From contig CAZBXL010000014.1 in assembly GCA_964495785.1 (NCBI GenBank), positions 1 through 63,759 on the forward strand: 63,759 nt of DNA, written 5' to 3'. Below, piece after piece: positions 37,101 to 45,117 of this stretch. Numbering within the stretch: position 1 is the stretch's first letter; every line of letters begins with the position of its first letter. A program made the translations under genes and the position numbers. Below the pieces are notes generated by a model. That model was not told the DNA's origin. It did no database searches and saw only the letters and a list, made by a program, of their open reading frames with translations. The stretch is from RFSX01 sp964495785. Lineage in GTDB: Bacteria; Bacteroidota; Bacteroidia; Chitinophagales; Saprospiraceae.

Positions 37101-38942
37101 TCCAGTTGAGATAATGTGATCACTGAAAGTTATATTAGGAAAAGGACAAGAATTACTCCCAGATGTCGCTGTTGCATTGCCCGCTACACTTGTTGATGGA
37201 TTACTTCCTGTCGGACAAGCTGTATAATTAGATGGGCAAGAGATAGTAGGTGGCGTATTACATGCTGAAGTACAATTTACAGTTACCGTAAATGATGCAT
37301 TAGATACATTACCACAATTATCAGTTGCTGTATAAGTTACTGTCGTAGATCCTTGTGGAAATGAAGACCCGCTAGAAAAATTAGAGTTTAGACTTGCAAC
37401 GCCGCAGTTATCGGTAGCTGTTGGTACAGACCAATTAGCGACTGCGCTACATCCATTACCTGTTGTAGTTCCTGTTACTGTTATGTTGTTAGGTATATTA
37501 CTTATGAAAGGTGCCTGTGTATCAGAAAGCGTTAGTACTTGTATACATGAGCTTGTGAAATTACCAGATACTGGATCTGTTGCCGTCCATGTTCTTTGTA
37601 TTGTTTGTGCATTACATGATCCTGTAGAAGTTACTAAGTCACTAAAACTTACTATAGGACTTCCACACATATTACTTCCAGCCGTTGCACTTGCAGAACC
37701 AGATATACTTGGCTGAGGAGCAGATGTAGTAGGGCATCCAAAGTAATTACTTGGGCATGTAATAATTGGATTAGCGTCACATCCTACACATTGGACTGTT
37801 ACAAGGAACTGACCAGTCGCTGAATTACCGCAATTATCTATTGCTGTATAAGTTACTAATGTTGATCCTTGAGAGAAAACTTGTCCACTATCGTGAGTAG
37901 AATTAAAGCTTGCAAGACCACAATTGTCAGTAGCAATCGGTGGATTCCATGTCACTGCAGTAGAGCAGTTAGTACCTGAAGCACTGACGATGATATCTCC
38001 TGGTATATTGGTCACTATAGGGTTCTGTGTATCAGACGCTGATATTGTCTGTATACAAGAAGTCGATAGATTAGAATTCGATGGATCAGAAGCAGTCCAT
38101 GTTCTTTGTATCATCACATTAGTACCATTACAACCTGCTAAATTTGTTGTCATATCACTGAATGTGATAACAGCAGCTCCACATGAAGGATCACTTATTG
38201 TCGCTGTTGCCATTCCAGTGTTTGCAACCGCTGTACTTGACCCCGGACATAATGTACGGTTAGGTGGACAATTAACAACAGGTGCTTGACAGCAAGATCC
38301 TGATACAGTTACGCTAAATGAGCATGTTACTGAGTTATTACAAAAATCTGTCGCTGTATATGTTACATTAGTCGTTCCAGTAGGGAATGAAGTTCCACTA
38401 AAATGTGTAGTTGTAAAACTTTGAATACCACAATCATCTGTAGCAGTAGGTATACTCCAAGTAGCTATACCATCACAATTACCTGCTAAATCTACTGAGA
38501 GATTAGCTGGACAATTATTGATTACTGGTTGCTGAGTATCCTCTAAATATAGAGTTTGTTGGCATGTTGAATGTAATTTAATACTTGCTGACCCCGCAGG
38601 ATAAGTAGCACTCCAGGTTCTGTGTACAACTTTTAGGCATGCTGTATTAGTTGTAATCACGTCTGAATATGTTACGATAGGCGCTGGACAAGATGCATCT
38701 CCAGGCTGCGCTGTCGCAAATCCTGTATTCATCGGATCAAGGTTGTCATTAGGACAGCCAAGATAAGTAGATGGACATGAGATGATGGGTGCAGTTAAGC
38801 ACATATCAGAAAAGTCCATCTGAGCTTCAGGAATGTCAGCATTAAAACAGTAATCCTCTTTAGGATTATTCCCACTTGCTATATTCGTGTACATGAAAAA
38901 TGCCATGAACAAAGCAAATACACTGGGTAAATTAATTCTCAT
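34188..38942 (-). CDS. Giant T9SS-exported adhesin: HYR repeats, two nested C-type lectins, GEVED domain
   Basis: I start at the ATG read from 38942 because MRINLPSVFALFMAFFMYTN forms a proper signal peptide; an ATG 75 bases earlier adds an unlikely extension. The mature protein (about 1560 residues) has five tandem units of about 171 residues, each starting like CPSNYFGCP and ending in a HYR domain (YTATDNCGN). Two further HYR units are each split by a C-type lectin domain, at about 939-1064 and 1154-1277 (WIGLNDIETEG, NYTNWYPGQPNN). A GEVED domain ends in FPYGEVEDYCVKVI near 1470. The T9SS type A tail is EIYPNPVSEY at about 1504 to the end. The WIGL and EPN/QPN-like lectin motifs suggest calcium-dependent sugar binding, but loop QPN is typical of galactose-type specificity only by family rule. 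A cell-surface adhesin is likely. Confidence 0.87.
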   Translation of the reverse strand: MRINLPSVFALFMAFFMYTNIASGNNPKEDYCFNADIPEAQMDFSDMCLTAPIISCPSTYLGCPNDNLDPMNTGFATAQPGDASCPAPIVTYSDVITTNTACLKVVHRTWSATYPAGSASIKLHSTCQQTLYLEDTQQPVINNCPANLSVDLAGNCDGIATWSIPTATDDCGIQSFTTTHFSGTSFPTGTTNVTYTATDFCNNSVTCSFSVTVSGSCCQAPVVNCPPNRTLCPGSSTAVANTGMATATISDPSCGAAVITFSDMTTNLAGCNGTNVMIQRTWTASDPSNSNLSTSCIQTISASDTQNPIVTNIPGDIIVSASGTNCSTAVTWNPPIATDNCGLASFNSTHDSGQVFSQGSTLVTYTAIDNCGNSATGQFLVTVQCVGCDANPIITCPSNYFGCPTTSAPQPSISGSASATAGSNMCGSPIVSFSDLVTSTGSCNAQTIQRTWTATDPVSGNFTSSCIQVLTLSDTQAPFISNIPNNITVTGTTTGNGCSAVANWSVPTATDNCGVASLNSNFSSGSSFPQGSTTVTYTATDNCGNVSNASFTVTVNCTSACNTPPTISCPSNYTACPTGSNPSTSVAGNATATSGSNSCPFPNITFSDHIISTGPCSGAKVIQRTFTATNPSNASLNASCVQTISLVDNQNPSFINCPSNIVLNASGSNCTAVANWGTILATDNCVTPSISAVNQNGQFVNSGSSFAQGVNTVTYTATDGCNNTATCVFTVTVNCVATCNTAPLITCPAPVSSLCIGADISTNALGNATATGGANCPTPVVSFSDEIVSQSSCSRVVKRTFTAFYTSGSNLTSSCTQNISLSDNQAPTILNCPTDIIISNPSTPVTWSAPYATDFCSTPTLTSNFSSGSTFPVGVTTVVYTAVDDCGNSATCSFNVIVNVNSSITCPSDINVSCGSNGGAVVNWPAPTVNGTCSDCNNGNFIAGFIYMGTLNGNQYYCSLSPATWANANAISQSNGGYLASIGSAEENNFLSNMLTIQSAWIGLNDIETEGTFEWASGEPVNYTNWYPGQPNNYNGTQHCVEILNNGQWNDQYGTYQLEFIMEKPCSSVNQVAGPAPGTFLTGGNYTVTYQISDACGSVDQCSFNITVESALSLTCPNNINTSAPSNSTGVAVNWNLPTVSSCCSNCTSGGGQAIPGFIYMGAFNGHHYYCSTAAATWPTAKASCEANGGYLTVINGAAENAYLANLLTLQSAWIGLSDTETEGNFQWVNGDALDYTNWYPGQPNNYNGSQDYVELLNNGQWNDQYNHFALEYIMEIPGCLNLTQTAGPAPGSILAPGSNHTVTYRATDGCGNVETCSFNINVASVPVGNGYCPSSGQNSNNYFIESLLFNTINNYSGNNGGYKDFTSFGCTTVSPGQSYPLHLDPGFAGVAATKVYWKVWIDYNMDGDFDDASEYAAYGCGDKTLSGTITMPYTLWNGNTVMRVAMKVGGYPSSPCDVFPYGEVEDYCVKVINAGDFNDISEIDRRSDDGISAVLLSGVANRSDVEIYPNPVSEYLTINLSQSDNVSSIQLYSIDGRMVNDIRQQDISNRNQINVSQYENGMYLLRVIHTDGEVSSQKITIHH
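36235..38800 (-). repeat. Five tandem repeats of about 171 codons in the adhesin gene
   Basis: Unit boundaries, seen from the recurrent CPSxY-like start, lie near 38797, 38285, 37770, 37250 and 36730, with the last unit ending near 36240. Each unit has a conserved order: ISCPS..., ATA..., FSD, RTWTA, C(I/V)Q(T/V)(I/L), DxQxP, TDNCG, YTATDxCGN. The units are diverged at the nucleotide level, so recent expansion is not evident. Confidence 0.8.
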
Positions 38943-39253
38943 TTTGTAATTTTTAGAATTTAGACTATTGAATATGAATATAATAGGAAAGACAAAAATT
39001 GAACGAATCAGCTCCAATTCTCATCATATAATACGTACAGGCTGGTGCAAACGCTTCTTTATAAAACTGTGAATTTGTGTTAAATCACAAATAAATTGCT
39101 CGTAACTGCATAGGGGATGGAAAATAAATATTCTAAATTATATAAAATATTGAATATCAATAATTTACAAATTAGTAATATTTATAATGTAAAAGTATAT
39201 TTTTTTACGGTAAGAGTCTAAATTTTGAGGTTAAATCTCACTAATCCATATTA
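38943..39253. other. Non-coding interval upstream of the giant adhesin
   Basis: This A+T-rich interval of about 310 bases separates the adhesin gene from the thioredoxin-dockerin gene, both read leftward. The only structure I see is a small hairpin, TTTGTG/CACAAA with a 6-base loop, near 39072-39090. I found no exact TAnnTTTG box on the minus strand. Confidence 0.35.
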
Positions 39254-40285
39254 CTAAAAGCCATTAAGGTCGCCTATCTTCAGACCTTCGAATATGATTT
39301 GATCTGTTTGACCAGGATTTATCATAAGTTCTACATCATCTTCTACAAATATGTAAGATGATCGGCCTGGTAGCTCTAAGTCCTTACCAAGGATGACTCT
39401 TTGAAGGGCAAATAAGTCTATAGCAGTAATAGCATTGTCACCATTAGTATCTGCTGAGATCTTAAGTAGGTCGTTTTCTATTAATTCCTTTCCTAAAATA
39501 TGCTTTGTTATAATAAATAGATCAATGGCAGAGACCTTGTCAGTGACTTCATCTAATTTTTCGATTCTGAGATGAGGTTGGGTGATGCCTGGATAGTCTG
39601 TAGCTAAGTCGTTGATAATAAGTGGATTATTTATATTTATCTCGTATGCGACAGACCCATCTTCTGACTCTAAGGTAACAACAGGGCTATTAATATCATT
39701 GTCAAAGAAATCCATAGCCTGGATATTGACTGTATAGGGTTCTGGGTTAGAAGACCCCAATCCCACAGCTCCTGCTGCTGTTAGTGCATCACTTATTGCT
39801 GCAATAGTCCCTGCGCCTGTGCTCGTTATTGGATAATTGACATTCCCTAAAGTATCAATAACTGCAAAAGATGGAGTCCCAAAGTAAGGGCCAAAAACTC
39901 CGGATCGCAGTCCATCACTAGCTGCGACTGATCCTCCATCACCTCCAGCACTTGGAAATGTAAGTGAATGTCGATTCTTATAGCCTGTGACTTTTGTATC
40001 ATCATCAGATGATAAGATACTTAATTCAAGAAATTGAACATCTGCATTACCTTCTCCCCATTCTTCATACAATTCTTGTACAGAGGGAGCTATAGTATTA
40101 CATGGAGGACAATTCACAAAGAACAACTTTATCATTACTGTAGTACCTTTATCTAAGTAATCTTCATAGAGTGTATGTTCTTCTCCATCACTATCTGTAA
40201 TAGTAAAATCTGGATAAGTTTGTGCTCCAATAGAAGTTGCAAGAAATAGGCTAAAGAAGATGAGGTTAAAAGTAGATTTTCTCAT
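39254..40285 (-). CDS. Secreted thioredoxin-fold protein fused to a dockerin-like module
   Basis: The protein has 343 residues. A signal peptide ends at about Ala21-Gln22. A TlpA/AhpC-like thioredoxin domain has the redox motif NCPPC (Cys about 59 and 62) and the cis-Pro region FGTPSFAVID. Residues about 250-310 form a dockerin-like pair: a degenerate half (VSAIDLFIITKHILG) and a near-canonical calcium loop, DTNGDNAITAID, followed by LFALQRVILGKDLE. The chain ends in IGDLNGF, with no T9SS sorting domain. Periplasmic or extracellular thiol chemistry is inferred. The dockerin-like part could dock it to a cohesin-like partner such as the one at 6633-10721, which is speculation. Confidence 0.78.
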   Translation of the reverse strand: MRKSTFNLIFFSLFLATSIGAQTYPDFTITDSDGEEHTLYEDYLDKGTTVMIKLFFVNCPPCNTIAPSVQELYEEWGEGNADVQFLELSILSSDDDTKVTGYKNRHSLTFPSAGGDGGSVAASDGLRSGVFGPYFGTPSFAVIDTLGNVNYPITSTGAGTIAAISDALTAAGAVGLGSSNPEPYTVNIQAMDFFDNDINSPVVTLESEDGSVAYEININNPLIINDLATDYPGITQPHLRIEKLDEVTDKVSAIDLFIITKHILGKELIENDLLKISADTNGDNAITAIDLFALQRVILGKDLELPGRSSYIFVEDDVELMINPGQTDQIIFEGLKIGDLNGF

Positions 40286-40326
40286 GGCTATTGAATTATT
40301 GAATTTTTTCTAAAATTAGCTTTTAA

Positions 40327-41031
40327 TTGCTTACTCAGAGACACGACATATCATTTGTATCATATCAAGAGGTTTGGGACTTTCAATCTCTTCTACATGA
40401 AGACATTAAAAAATCTAAAGGCATAACACTCAGTATGTCAAATAAGATTAAAGCTAAAGAGAATATTTTAAATCATGTTGTCTTCTGCGAACATAGTAAA
40501 GTGATTACATTCGGGAAAAGTGCAAAGGATAAAAATCTGATATCTTCTGAGGAGATTCTCAAAGGATCTGATATCGAATTATATAAGGTCAATAGAGGAG
40601 GAGATGTAACTTATCATGGACCAGGTCAACTAACTGGTTACCTCATATTGGATTTAGAATTATTGTATAGAGATGTACATAGATACGTTAGAAATATAGA
40701 GGAATGTATCATTCGATTGCTCGAGAGATATGGACTTATAGGTATTAGACATGATGAATATACTGGGGTGTGGATAAGTGATAATAATGGATTTAGAAAA
40801 ATATGTGCAATAGGAGTACATCTTAGTCGATGGGTGAGTATGCATGGCTTTGGGCTAAATATTAATACTGATTTAAGTCAGTTTAATCATATCATTCCTT
40901 GTGGTATTAATGAACAAAGAATGAGTGTCACATCGCTATCAAGAGAGCTTGGAGAAGATATTAATATAGAAGTAGTTAAGGAACAATTGCAGGAGATATT
41001 ACGAGATGTTTACCAGCTTGACTTTATATGA
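40327..41031 (+). CDS. lipB: Octanoyl-[acyl carrier protein]:protein octanoyltransferase
   Basis: The 234-residue enzyme transfers octanoate from ACP to lipoyl domains. The motifs are VNRGGDVTYHGPGQLTGYLI, the catalytic Lys in RKICAIGVHLSRW and the catalytic Cys in IIPCGI. The start is a TTG at 40327: a stop lies immediately upstream in frame (40324), and no ATG precedes the conserved SYQEVWDFQ. It is divergent from the thioredoxin-dockerin gene by about 40 bp and convergent with the TSP3 barrel gene. Confidence 0.94.
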   Translation: MLTQRHDISFVSYQEVWDFQSLLHEDIKKSKGITLSMSNKIKAKENILNHVVFCEHSKVITFGKSAKDKNLISSEEILKGSDIELYKVNRGGDVTYHGPGQLTGYLILDLELLYRDVHRYVRNIEECIIRLLERYGLIGIRHDEYTGVWISDNNGFRKICAIGVHLSRWVSMHGFGLNINTDLSQFNHIIPCGINEQRMSVTSLSRELGEDINIEVVKEQLQEILRDVYQLDFI

Positions 41032-41052
41032 TTACCCTTATCTCTATTTGTA

Positions 41053-41985
41053 TTAGTGATCAAGTTTAGGATTAGTCTTTTTAGACGAAGGACAACCAAA
41101 GTTCTCTGCAGTGCCTGCCTCATTAGGACAATTATCATAATCATCCATGATACCATCGTTGTCAGCATCAGGGCATCCAAATAATAATCTTGATCCTGCT
41201 CTATCAGGACATTCGTCATCTTTATCAGCAACACCATCATGATCACGATCTTCTGCTTCATGACTAAATCGTAGACCTAAATTTATGCCGCATATTTGGT
41301 AGGCGTCATTTTTATCTGGATTAGCTGCTTCACTTATTCCATCAAGATAATCTGATACGGGAAGTCTAAAATTGTAAAATAAATCTACATTGATAAACGG
41401 AGATACATCATATCTAAATCCTAAGCCCAATGGAAATTGTATGCCTCCTACAGACCCTTCAGATTGGTCTAGTAATACATCACTCATTCTATTACTTGGT
41501 GGATTGCCCCAGTCCCTCATATTTTCGTCGTCATTAATTATAGCATAGGCGATACCTCCTGTGATGAAAGGGTAGAGATTAGAACCTTGATCATCTATGG
41601 AATTAAATTTGGATCTAAATAGATTTGAGAATTTATATTCTACCAATAATCCTAACTCTGAAAGTTGGGATCTGTACATATAATCTCTTCTAAGATGTTG
41701 AGGACCCCATTCTTCTTTATTTAATAAGTCAGAATCATCGCCTTCTATTTCTGTACCTCTGTATTGTAGTCTTATGCCCCATCTATTATTGATGTTATAT
41801 GTTGCGTTAAGTCCATAGGCTAATTTCGCATTGTGTAAGAAACCTAAGCCGTGTCTGCCCCAGCTTGCTGCATCACCACCGTGACTTGTCATGCCTACTG
41901 TTACTCCTATTCCTATTTGCTTTTGAGCATAAGAATATGAGGATATAAATCCATATATGATTAATAGGGTGATTAATTTTTTCAT
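41053..41985 (-). CDS. Outer-membrane beta-barrel protein with thrombospondin type 3 repeats, no OmpA domain
   Basis: The protein has 310 residues. A signal peptide (about 1-20) is followed by an eight-strand-like barrel region with alternating residues (WGIRLQYRGTEIEG, YPFITGGIAYAI, LGFRYDVSPFINVDLFYNFR). Near residue 250 there are two calcium-type TSP3 repeats, DHDGVADKDDECPD and DADNDGIMDDYDNCPNEAG. In OmpA-like Bacteroidota proteins such repeats link the barrel to a peptidoglycan-binding domain. Here the protein stops shortly afterwards (KTNPKLDH), so that domain is absent. A palindrome lies just upstream of the start. Confidence 0.82.
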   Translation of the reverse strand: MKKLITLLIIYGFISSYSYAQKQIGIGVTVGMTSHGGDAASWGRHGLGFLHNAKLAYGLNATYNINNRWGIRLQYRGTEIEGDDSDLLNKEEWGPQHLRRDYMYRSQLSELGLLVEYKFSNLFRSKFNSIDDQGSNLYPFITGGIAYAIINDDENMRDWGNPPSNRMSDVLLDQSEGSVGGIQFPLGLGFRYDVSPFINVDLFYNFRLPVSDYLDGISEAANPDKNDAYQICGINLGLRFSHEAEDRDHDGVADKDDECPDRAGSRLLFGCPDADNDGIMDDYDNCPNEAGTAENFGCPSSKKTNPKLDH

Positions 41986-41996
41986 ACTTCAGATTG

Positions 41997-42021
41997 GTAT
42001 TGATAATACGTATATCAATAC
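41997..42021. promoter_or_regulatory. 25-bp palindrome upstream of the TSP3 barrel gene
   Basis: The arms GTATTGATA and TATCAATAC match perfectly around ATACGTA, which itself contains the palindrome TACGTA. It sits 12-36 bases before the start codon of the gene ending at 41053 and has no T tract. It is therefore more like a dimeric-repressor operator or a 5' UTR hairpin than a terminator. Confidence 0.45.
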
Positions 42022-42055
42022 ACTAATGTGATGAAAAAAAATTAAATGGAAGTTT

Positions 42056-43351
42056 TTATTGTAATAAAGCTTCGATTTTCTTTCTGAATTCTTTATCAAA
42101 GTCGGCATACTTTGACGTAGCAGGACCATTGAATCCAGTATGTATATCTATGACTTGTTTGTCCTTATCCATCAGTATCATAGTAGGATAAGAATATATT
42201 TTGTCTACAAATCCTAATGATTGAGTCGTTTCTTTTTTATCTGCATATCCACCATGTAGCACTGGCCAGCTTATATCCATTTTCGTTTTATAATTATCTA
42301 AGATCTCAAGCACTTTACTTTGATCTCTATATCGTTCGTAAGCTATCGTAACGATTTCAATTTCGGGATATTTGTTTTTGATTAGTTTGAGGTACTCTAT
42401 TTCATCTTTGCAATTAGGACACCACGTCCCCATAATATTAATGATGATCATTTTGTTTTTGTATTTGTCATCAGATAGAGAAACAACTTTAGACTCAGTA
42501 TTCTTAAATGAGAAATCAGCTGCGATTCCATCATTCATCTTTGTCATTTGATACGGATCTTTGAGTGTTGTTACACCTGTGTTTTTAGTGGCTATCCAAT
42601 TGGATTTATAATGCTTACCGCTTCTAAATTCTCCATATATAGTATCATTACTCACTGAGCCAGAAAATAAAAAAGCATGTGCTCCATCAAAAACAGAAAG
42701 CCTCAATTTATCCCCATAGGCATTGCCGTCGAGATATCTGTAGTCACCAGTTTCTGTAAGAAAAGTACCTGAAAGTTTATTCCCATCTTGTTTAAATTCT
42801 CCTATCGCTGGGTATGCATCTTTTGGATTATCAAATTCAAAAGTCACATCCCATTGTCCACTAAAATCATAGGTGTTATCTACAGGATGATCAATAAATC
42901 TGTGAAATTGACCGTACTGAATTAGCACTGGTATGGAGTATCCATCTTTATAGTCAACGTACCATTTTCCTTCTATGAAGTTGTCTTCATAAAAAGCATT
43001 TATTCTTGTATCATATTCTGAAAAACCTAATAGAAGTGTATCCTTAGCAGAAGTTCTATCTCTTTCAAAGTGTATATCCTTAACTGGTATTTTTTCTTCT
43101 CCATTAATAATGAAAACAAACATACTGTCATCTTCATAAGTGACTTCCATATTAAATGGTAATTCAAAATAATCTAAGACTTTCGCATCACCTTCAAATA
43201 TTGGTGAAGGTGCATTGGCTGCATCTGGGTCTGTAAGTTTAAGTATGCCCCTCCATTGTCCTGGAGGTAATTTTGTATAGGTATTGTTAACTGTAATGCA
43301 GGATGATAATATTAGAAAAGAAAATAGGAAACAGTAAGATGAAACTCTCAT
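42056..43351 (-). CDS. TlpA-like thiol-disulfide reductase lipoprotein
   Basis: The protein has 431 residues. The lipobox LILSSC places the lipidated Cys at about residue 18. The first 280 residues are a beta-rich region of unknown family (QWRGILKLTDPDAA, FSGQWDVTFEFDNP) resembling the N-terminal part of other Bacteroidota TlpA lipoproteins. The C-terminal thioredoxin fold has the active site GTWCPNCKDEIEYL at about 310-313, cis-Pro in YSYPTMILMDKD and a final helix. It probably reduces disulfides in periplasmic substrates such as apocytochromes. Confidence 0.88.
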   Translation of the reverse strand: MRVSSYCFLFSFLILSSCITVNNTYTKLPPGQWRGILKLTDPDAANAPSPIFEGDAKVLDYFELPFNMEVTYEDDSMFVFIINGEEKIPVKDIHFERDRTSAKDTLLLGFSEYDTRINAFYEDNFIEGKWYVDYKDGYSIPVLIQYGQFHRFIDHPVDNTYDFSGQWDVTFEFDNPKDAYPAIGEFKQDGNKLSGTFLTETGDYRYLDGNAYGDKLRLSVFDGAHAFLFSGSVSNDTIYGEFRSGKHYKSNWIATKNTGVTTLKDPYQMTKMNDGIAADFSFKNTESKVVSLSDDKYKNKMIIINIMGTWCPNCKDEIEYLKLIKNKYPEIEIVTIAYERYRDQSKVLEILDNYKTKMDISWPVLHGGYADKKETTQSLGFVDKIYSYPTMILMDKDKQVIDIHTGFNGPATSKYADFDKEFRKKIEALLQ

Positions 43352-43432
43352 AGGATTAATGCTATAGGATGATGTACTTGTACTTATTAATCACTTGCAA
43401 GATATAAAGTTCACAAGCGATATTTATTAATA

Positions 43433-44482
43433 TCAAAAAGTGGGGCAGAAGCTATTCTCGTTAGAGTGTATACCTGAGAATCTTATAGAAAACTCAAAGC
43501 TGTTAAGGCCAAATTCTGACTGAAATGTATCCCTAAGTCCTATGTCATATGAGAATCCAAATATAAACAGACCTTGTTGTATCCCAACTAATGGAGTGAA
43601 TTGGTCTAATCTGGATCCTGTAATATCATTAAGGAAGGTAACCCAAGCTCCTATGATAAGAGCTGTTTCTCTATCTCTGAATGAGTATTCTATATTAGTA
43701 CCAAAATCTATTTGATTATCCTCTTGTTGTCTCTGATATACAATTCTTGGTTGAAAGGCCACTTGATAACTGAGTTGTCTATCCATGCTGGCATGGGCGA
43801 CAAATTTGCGTGATAGATTATCTATAATATCAGTATTAGGATTGATTCCGGTGACTCTACTGAAATAGGATATATTAGGCTGAGTTAGGTGATGTGCAGC
43901 GGCACCAAGATAGAAGCTTGATTTGTCAATATTTATATAATAATTAAGTCCTAATGATATATCTAATACGCCAATGTTGTTTGGTGGCAGATTTTCTGCC
44001 GTAGGAATATCAAAAGCATTTATCTGATTAAATTGGTCTTGGAAAAAAAGGTTGTCGTAATTTATATTGCGCTGTATAATTCCAAGTTTAGTGCCGGCGG
44101 CAAGGTATGAGTTATTCTTTTTACCCAGTTTTTTATGATATGAAAAGTAGGCAGAAACCTTAGTTGTGTTAGTTTGAAATTCAGGTACTCTGTCACTGAC
44201 AAAAAAAAGTCCGAGACCAAAATGGTCATCAGTTCTTAGTCTTCCAAATTTCATCTTGAATCGAGTATCTCCACCCGCAGCAAATGTTTTGTAAGGACTA
44301 TCGAGATTATTGTTCCATTGATCTCTGTATATAGCAGTCATCCTATAGGTCCCCTCATATGCTCCACTGAGAGCAGGATTCATATGCATAGGTATGGCAA
44401 AGAATTGTGAGAAATGCTCGTCCTGAGCAGACACATTATATATGCAGAAAATGCAGAAGAAAGTTATAATTAATCTATTCAC
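43433..44482 (-). CDS. PorP/SprF-family type IX secretion outer-membrane protein
   Basis: The 349-residue protein starts at GTG (44482) with a signal peptide ending at VSAQ. The conserved core DEHFSQFFAIPMHMNPALSGAYEG identifies the PorP/SprF family, followed by barrel strands such as FGLGLFFVSDRVPEF and YRMTAIYRDQWN. Family knowledge: SprF helps export or attach T9SS type B substrates such as SprB, and PorP acts in the T9SS of Porphyromonas. The usual large type B partner gene is not adjacent here. The nearest giant adhesin (34188-38942) carries a type A tail. Confidence 0.9.
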   Translation of the reverse strand: MNRLIITFFCIFCIYNVSAQDEHFSQFFAIPMHMNPALSGAYEGTYRMTAIYRDQWNNNLDSPYKTFAAGGDTRFKMKFGRLRTDDHFGLGLFFVSDRVPEFQTNTTKVSAYFSYHKKLGKKNNSYLAAGTKLGIIQRNINYDNLFFQDQFNQINAFDIPTAENLPPNNIGVLDISLGLNYYINIDKSSFYLGAAAHHLTQPNISYFSRVTGINPNTDIIDNLSRKFVAHASMDRQLSYQVAFQPRIVYQRQQEDNQIDFGTNIEYSFRDRETALIIGAWVTFLNDITGSRLDQFTPLVGIQQGLFIFGFSYDIGLRDTFQSEFGLNSFEFSIRFSGIHSNENSFCPTF

Positions 44483-44486
44483 AACA

Positions 44487-44494
44487 CAAAGCTA
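44487..44494 (-). promoter_or_regulatory. Candidate -7 box of the PorP/SprF gene
   Basis: The minus strand reads TAGCTTTG, an exact TAnnTTTG match, ending 4 bases before the GTG start, the same spacing as at trpL. If functional, the mRNA would start at or next to the start codon. Confidence 0.3.
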
Positions 44495-44667
44495 ATAATA
44501 GTAATCTATTATGTAATAAATCATGAATCTATCTAACGCAGAATTATGGCACAAATTCTTTAATTACTGCAAAAAGATGGATCTTATCAAGAGAAGGATC
44601 AATACTTTATGATCAATCAAATTATAGAGAGGAGGGTAGAGTGTATACTTTTATTGTAAACTTTAGA

Positions 44668-45117
44668 TTAGTTATCCATCGGGTTATCGACCAGTAGACA
44701 TGTTCTTAGCCAATATTTGTCAATCAACTCTACAACATCAAAAACTTGGTCTATATCTAAAGGTTTATGCATGTATGCGTTTGCGCCAAAGTCATAACAT
44801 TTGTCTATGTCATTAGCCAGATTGGAGGTAGTAAATACAACAACTGGTATTTTCTTAAAAACTGGATCAGATTTGATGACCTGAATCACTTTTTGGCCAG
44901 ATATTTTTGGAAGGTTTAAGTCAGTGACAATGAGTGACGGGAGATCTTTATAGTGACCTGCCTTTTTCTCTTCGAAGTATTCTATCATCTCTTGCCCATC
45001 AGTCACGTAGTTCAAATCAATAGATAAATCTTGATTTGATATAGCTTCTTCAAACAGACGAATGTCTGCTACGTTATCTTCTATGTATAATATTTTCTTT
45101 AATTCTGAAGTACGCAT
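44668..45117 (-). CDS. Single-domain response regulator (CheY-like)
   Basis: The 149-residue receiver domain has the acidic pair in ILYIEDNVADIRLFEEA, the phospho-acceptor Asp in PSLIVTDLNLPKISG, the Thr/Ser in VVFTTSNLAND and the Lys in YMHKPLDIDQV. There is no output domain. Such Rcp1-like receivers usually pair with phytochrome-like or hybrid histidine kinases; no kinase is adjacent here. Confidence 0.93.
   Translation of the reverse strand: MRTSELKKILYIEDNVADIRLFEEAISNQDLSIDLNYVTDGQEMIEYFEEKKAGHYKDLPSLIVTDLNLPKISGQKVIQVIKSDPVFKKIPVVVFTTSNLANDIDKCYDFGANAYMHKPLDIDQVFDVVELIDKYWLRTCLLVDNPMDN

Noticed and set aside
44523..44612. A 29-codon ORF (MNLSNAELWHKFF...)
   Set aside because: It is short, has no recognisable motif, and ORFs of this length are expected by chance; no supporting context.
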